DNA of 11,111 bases from Gammaproteobacteria bacterium. Its GTDB lineage: Bacteria; Pseudomonadota; Gammaproteobacteria; Pseudomonadales; Azotimanducaceae. Shown here piece after piece: positions 8,102 to 11,111 of this stretch (its first letter is position 1; every line of letters starts with the position of its first letter). The notes under the pieces were generated by a model, which saw only the letters and a list, made by a program, of their open reading frames with translations, had not been told where the DNA came from and made no database searches. Position numbers and translations under genes: made by a program. Location: NCBI GenBank assembly GCA_018667205.1, contig JABIVN010000514.1:1-11111 (forward strand), written 5' to 3'.

Positions 8102-8632
8102 ATGAATAGTTTTGTCGTACTAGATCGAGACGGCGTCATCAACCGGGATTCCATGGACTATATCAAGTCCGCAGATGAATGGGTGCCGATTGCTGGGTCC
8201 CTAGAAGCGATCGCGCTACTGACAGTAAACAAAATCGATGTTTATATCGCGACCAATCAAGCTGGCATCGCTCGAGGTAAGTTGACACTCGATGCGCTAG
8301 ATCGCATTCACAAGAAACTGATTAATGAAGTAGAACTAGCGGGAGGCAAGATTGTTGACATCAAGTTCTGCCCGCACCACCCAAAAGAAGGATGCGGCTG
8401 TCGTAAGCCAAAGCCAGGGTTGTTGGAAGCCTTGGCAAAGACCCACCAACTCGACCTAAAGAAAGGCTGCTATGTTGGTGACTCACTGAAAGATCTAAGG
8501 GCTGCTGAGGCCGCGGGTTGCGCCGGTATCCTGGTACTAACTGGAAACGGCATCGAAACCCGACAACTGCGACCAGCGCATGAACACGTGTTTCAGGATC
8601 TTCTTGCCTTCGCTCGGGATATGACCTCCTAA
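8102..8632 (+). CDS. gmhB: D-glycero-beta-D-manno-heptose 1,7-bisphosphate 7-phosphatase
   Basis: GmhB removes the 7-phosphate from heptose 1,7-bisphosphate in the ADP-heptose pathway for lipopolysaccharide inner core. The 176-residue protein is a small HAD phosphatase. Motif I is LDRDGVIN with nucleophile Asp8 and Asp10; motif II is TNQ (51-53) within ATNQAGIARG; the zinc-binding loop diagnostic of GmhB has Cys90, His92, Cys98 and Cys100, followed by RKPKPG; motif IV is VGDSLKD with Asp127 and Asp131. The ATG at 8102 places motif I right at the N-terminus, as in the family; GGTGAG at 8088-8093 is a fair ribosome binding site. The 25-bp gap after glyS contains a 7-base direct repeat, CTTCGGT (8084-8090 and 8094-8100). 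Probably co-transcribed with glyQS, as in Pseudomonas. In Pseudomonas an acyltransferase gene lies between gmhB and gyrB; it is absent here. A histidinol-phosphatase role is less likely given the full GmhB zinc loop. Confidence 0.93.
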   Translation: MNSFVVLDRDGVINRDSMDYIKSADEWVPIAGSLEAIALLTVNKIDVYIATNQAGIARGKLTLDALDRIHKKLINEVELAGGKIVDIKFCPHHPKEGCGCRKPKPGLLEALAKTHQLDLKKGCYVGDSLKDLRAAEAAGCAGILVLTGNGIETRQLRPAHEHVFQDLLAFARDMTS

Positions 8633-8655
8633 GATCAAAGTGCGGTCATCAGCCC

Positions 8656-11070
<2,415 letters not shown>

Positions 11071-11076
11071 TTAATG

Positions 11077-11081
11077 CTCCT
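11077..11081 (-). promoter_or_regulatory. Shine-Dalgarno of gyrB
   Basis: On the minus strand the bases read AGGAG, six nucleotides before the ATG at 11070. This fixes the gyrB start. Just upstream, GTACTT occurs twice in tandem on the plus strand (11082-11093), without obvious function. Confidence 0.8.
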
Positions 11082-11098
11082 GTACTTGTACTTCGCCA

Positions 11099-11111
11099 TG
11101 TTTCACGTGAA
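11099..11111. promoter_or_regulatory. Probable parS centromere site (ParB binding), cut by window end
   Basis: TGTTTCACGTGAA matches the first 13 bases of the palindromic bacterial chromosomal parS consensus TGTTTCACGTGAAACA, with the CACGTG core at 11104-11109. The window ends before the last three bases, which should read ACA. Chromosomal parS sites cluster near oriC and are bound by ParB, which loads as a clamp and recruits ParA and SMC. The site begins 29 bp upstream of the gyrB ATG, a location consistent with the dnaA-dnaN-recF-gyrB neighbourhood. A 13-base chance match is improbable in 11 kb, but the site is incomplete. Confidence 0.75.

Noticed and set aside
8581..8596. Second CACGTG core (AACACGTGTT) as another parS
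   Set aside because: The core is flanked by AA/TT in the opposite sense to parS (TTTCACGTGAAA) and lies inside gmhB codons; only the hexamer matches.

Overview
The window looks like origin-proximal housekeeping DNA from a gammaproteobacterium. Every gene product resembles its Pseudomonas or other gammaproteobacterial counterpart. The order trkA, lipid A-type acyltransferase, tag, glyQ, glyS, gmhB, gyrB, with matching relative strands, is close to the stretch beside dnaA-dnaN-recF-gyrB in Pseudomonas. GC content is moderate (about half by eye), so a marine or environmental relative fits better than a high-GC Pseudomonas; I cannot name the genus. No mobile element, CRISPR array, tRNA, rRNA or defence gene is visible, and every full-length gene appears intact.

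Layout. Positions 2-1333 (+) hold trkA, cut by the window start, followed by trkH (1341-2789, +): the cytosolic NAD-binding gate and the membrane channel of the Trk potassium uptake system. A degenerate 15-bp tandem repeat begins on the trkH stop codon and fills much of the 144-bp gap after it. Next come a small SAM-dependent methyltransferase (2934-3512, +) and, convergent to it, an LpxL/HtrB-like acyltransferase (3522-4442, -) that overlaps tag (4421-5005, -), encoding 3-methyladenine DNA glycosylase I. A 106-bp divergent region containing a perfect 12-bp palindrome separates tag from glyQ (5112-6035, +), glyS (6025-8076, +) and gmhB (8102-8632, +), a probable operon for glycyl-tRNA synthetase and a heptose-bisphosphate phosphatase. 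gyrB (8656-11070, -) converges on gmhB with a 23-bp gap.

How it fits together. The window covers potassium homeostasis, lipopolysaccharide synthesis (acyltransferase, GmhB), tRNA charging, alkylation repair and DNA supercoiling, grouped mainly by conserved position near the origin. The most notable signal is at the right edge: 11099-11111 matches the first 13 bases of the ParB-binding parS consensus, 29 bp upstream of the gyrB start codon. This supports the origin-proximal reading and suggests a chromosome-partition site in the gyrB leader. I found no clear new multi-gene system.
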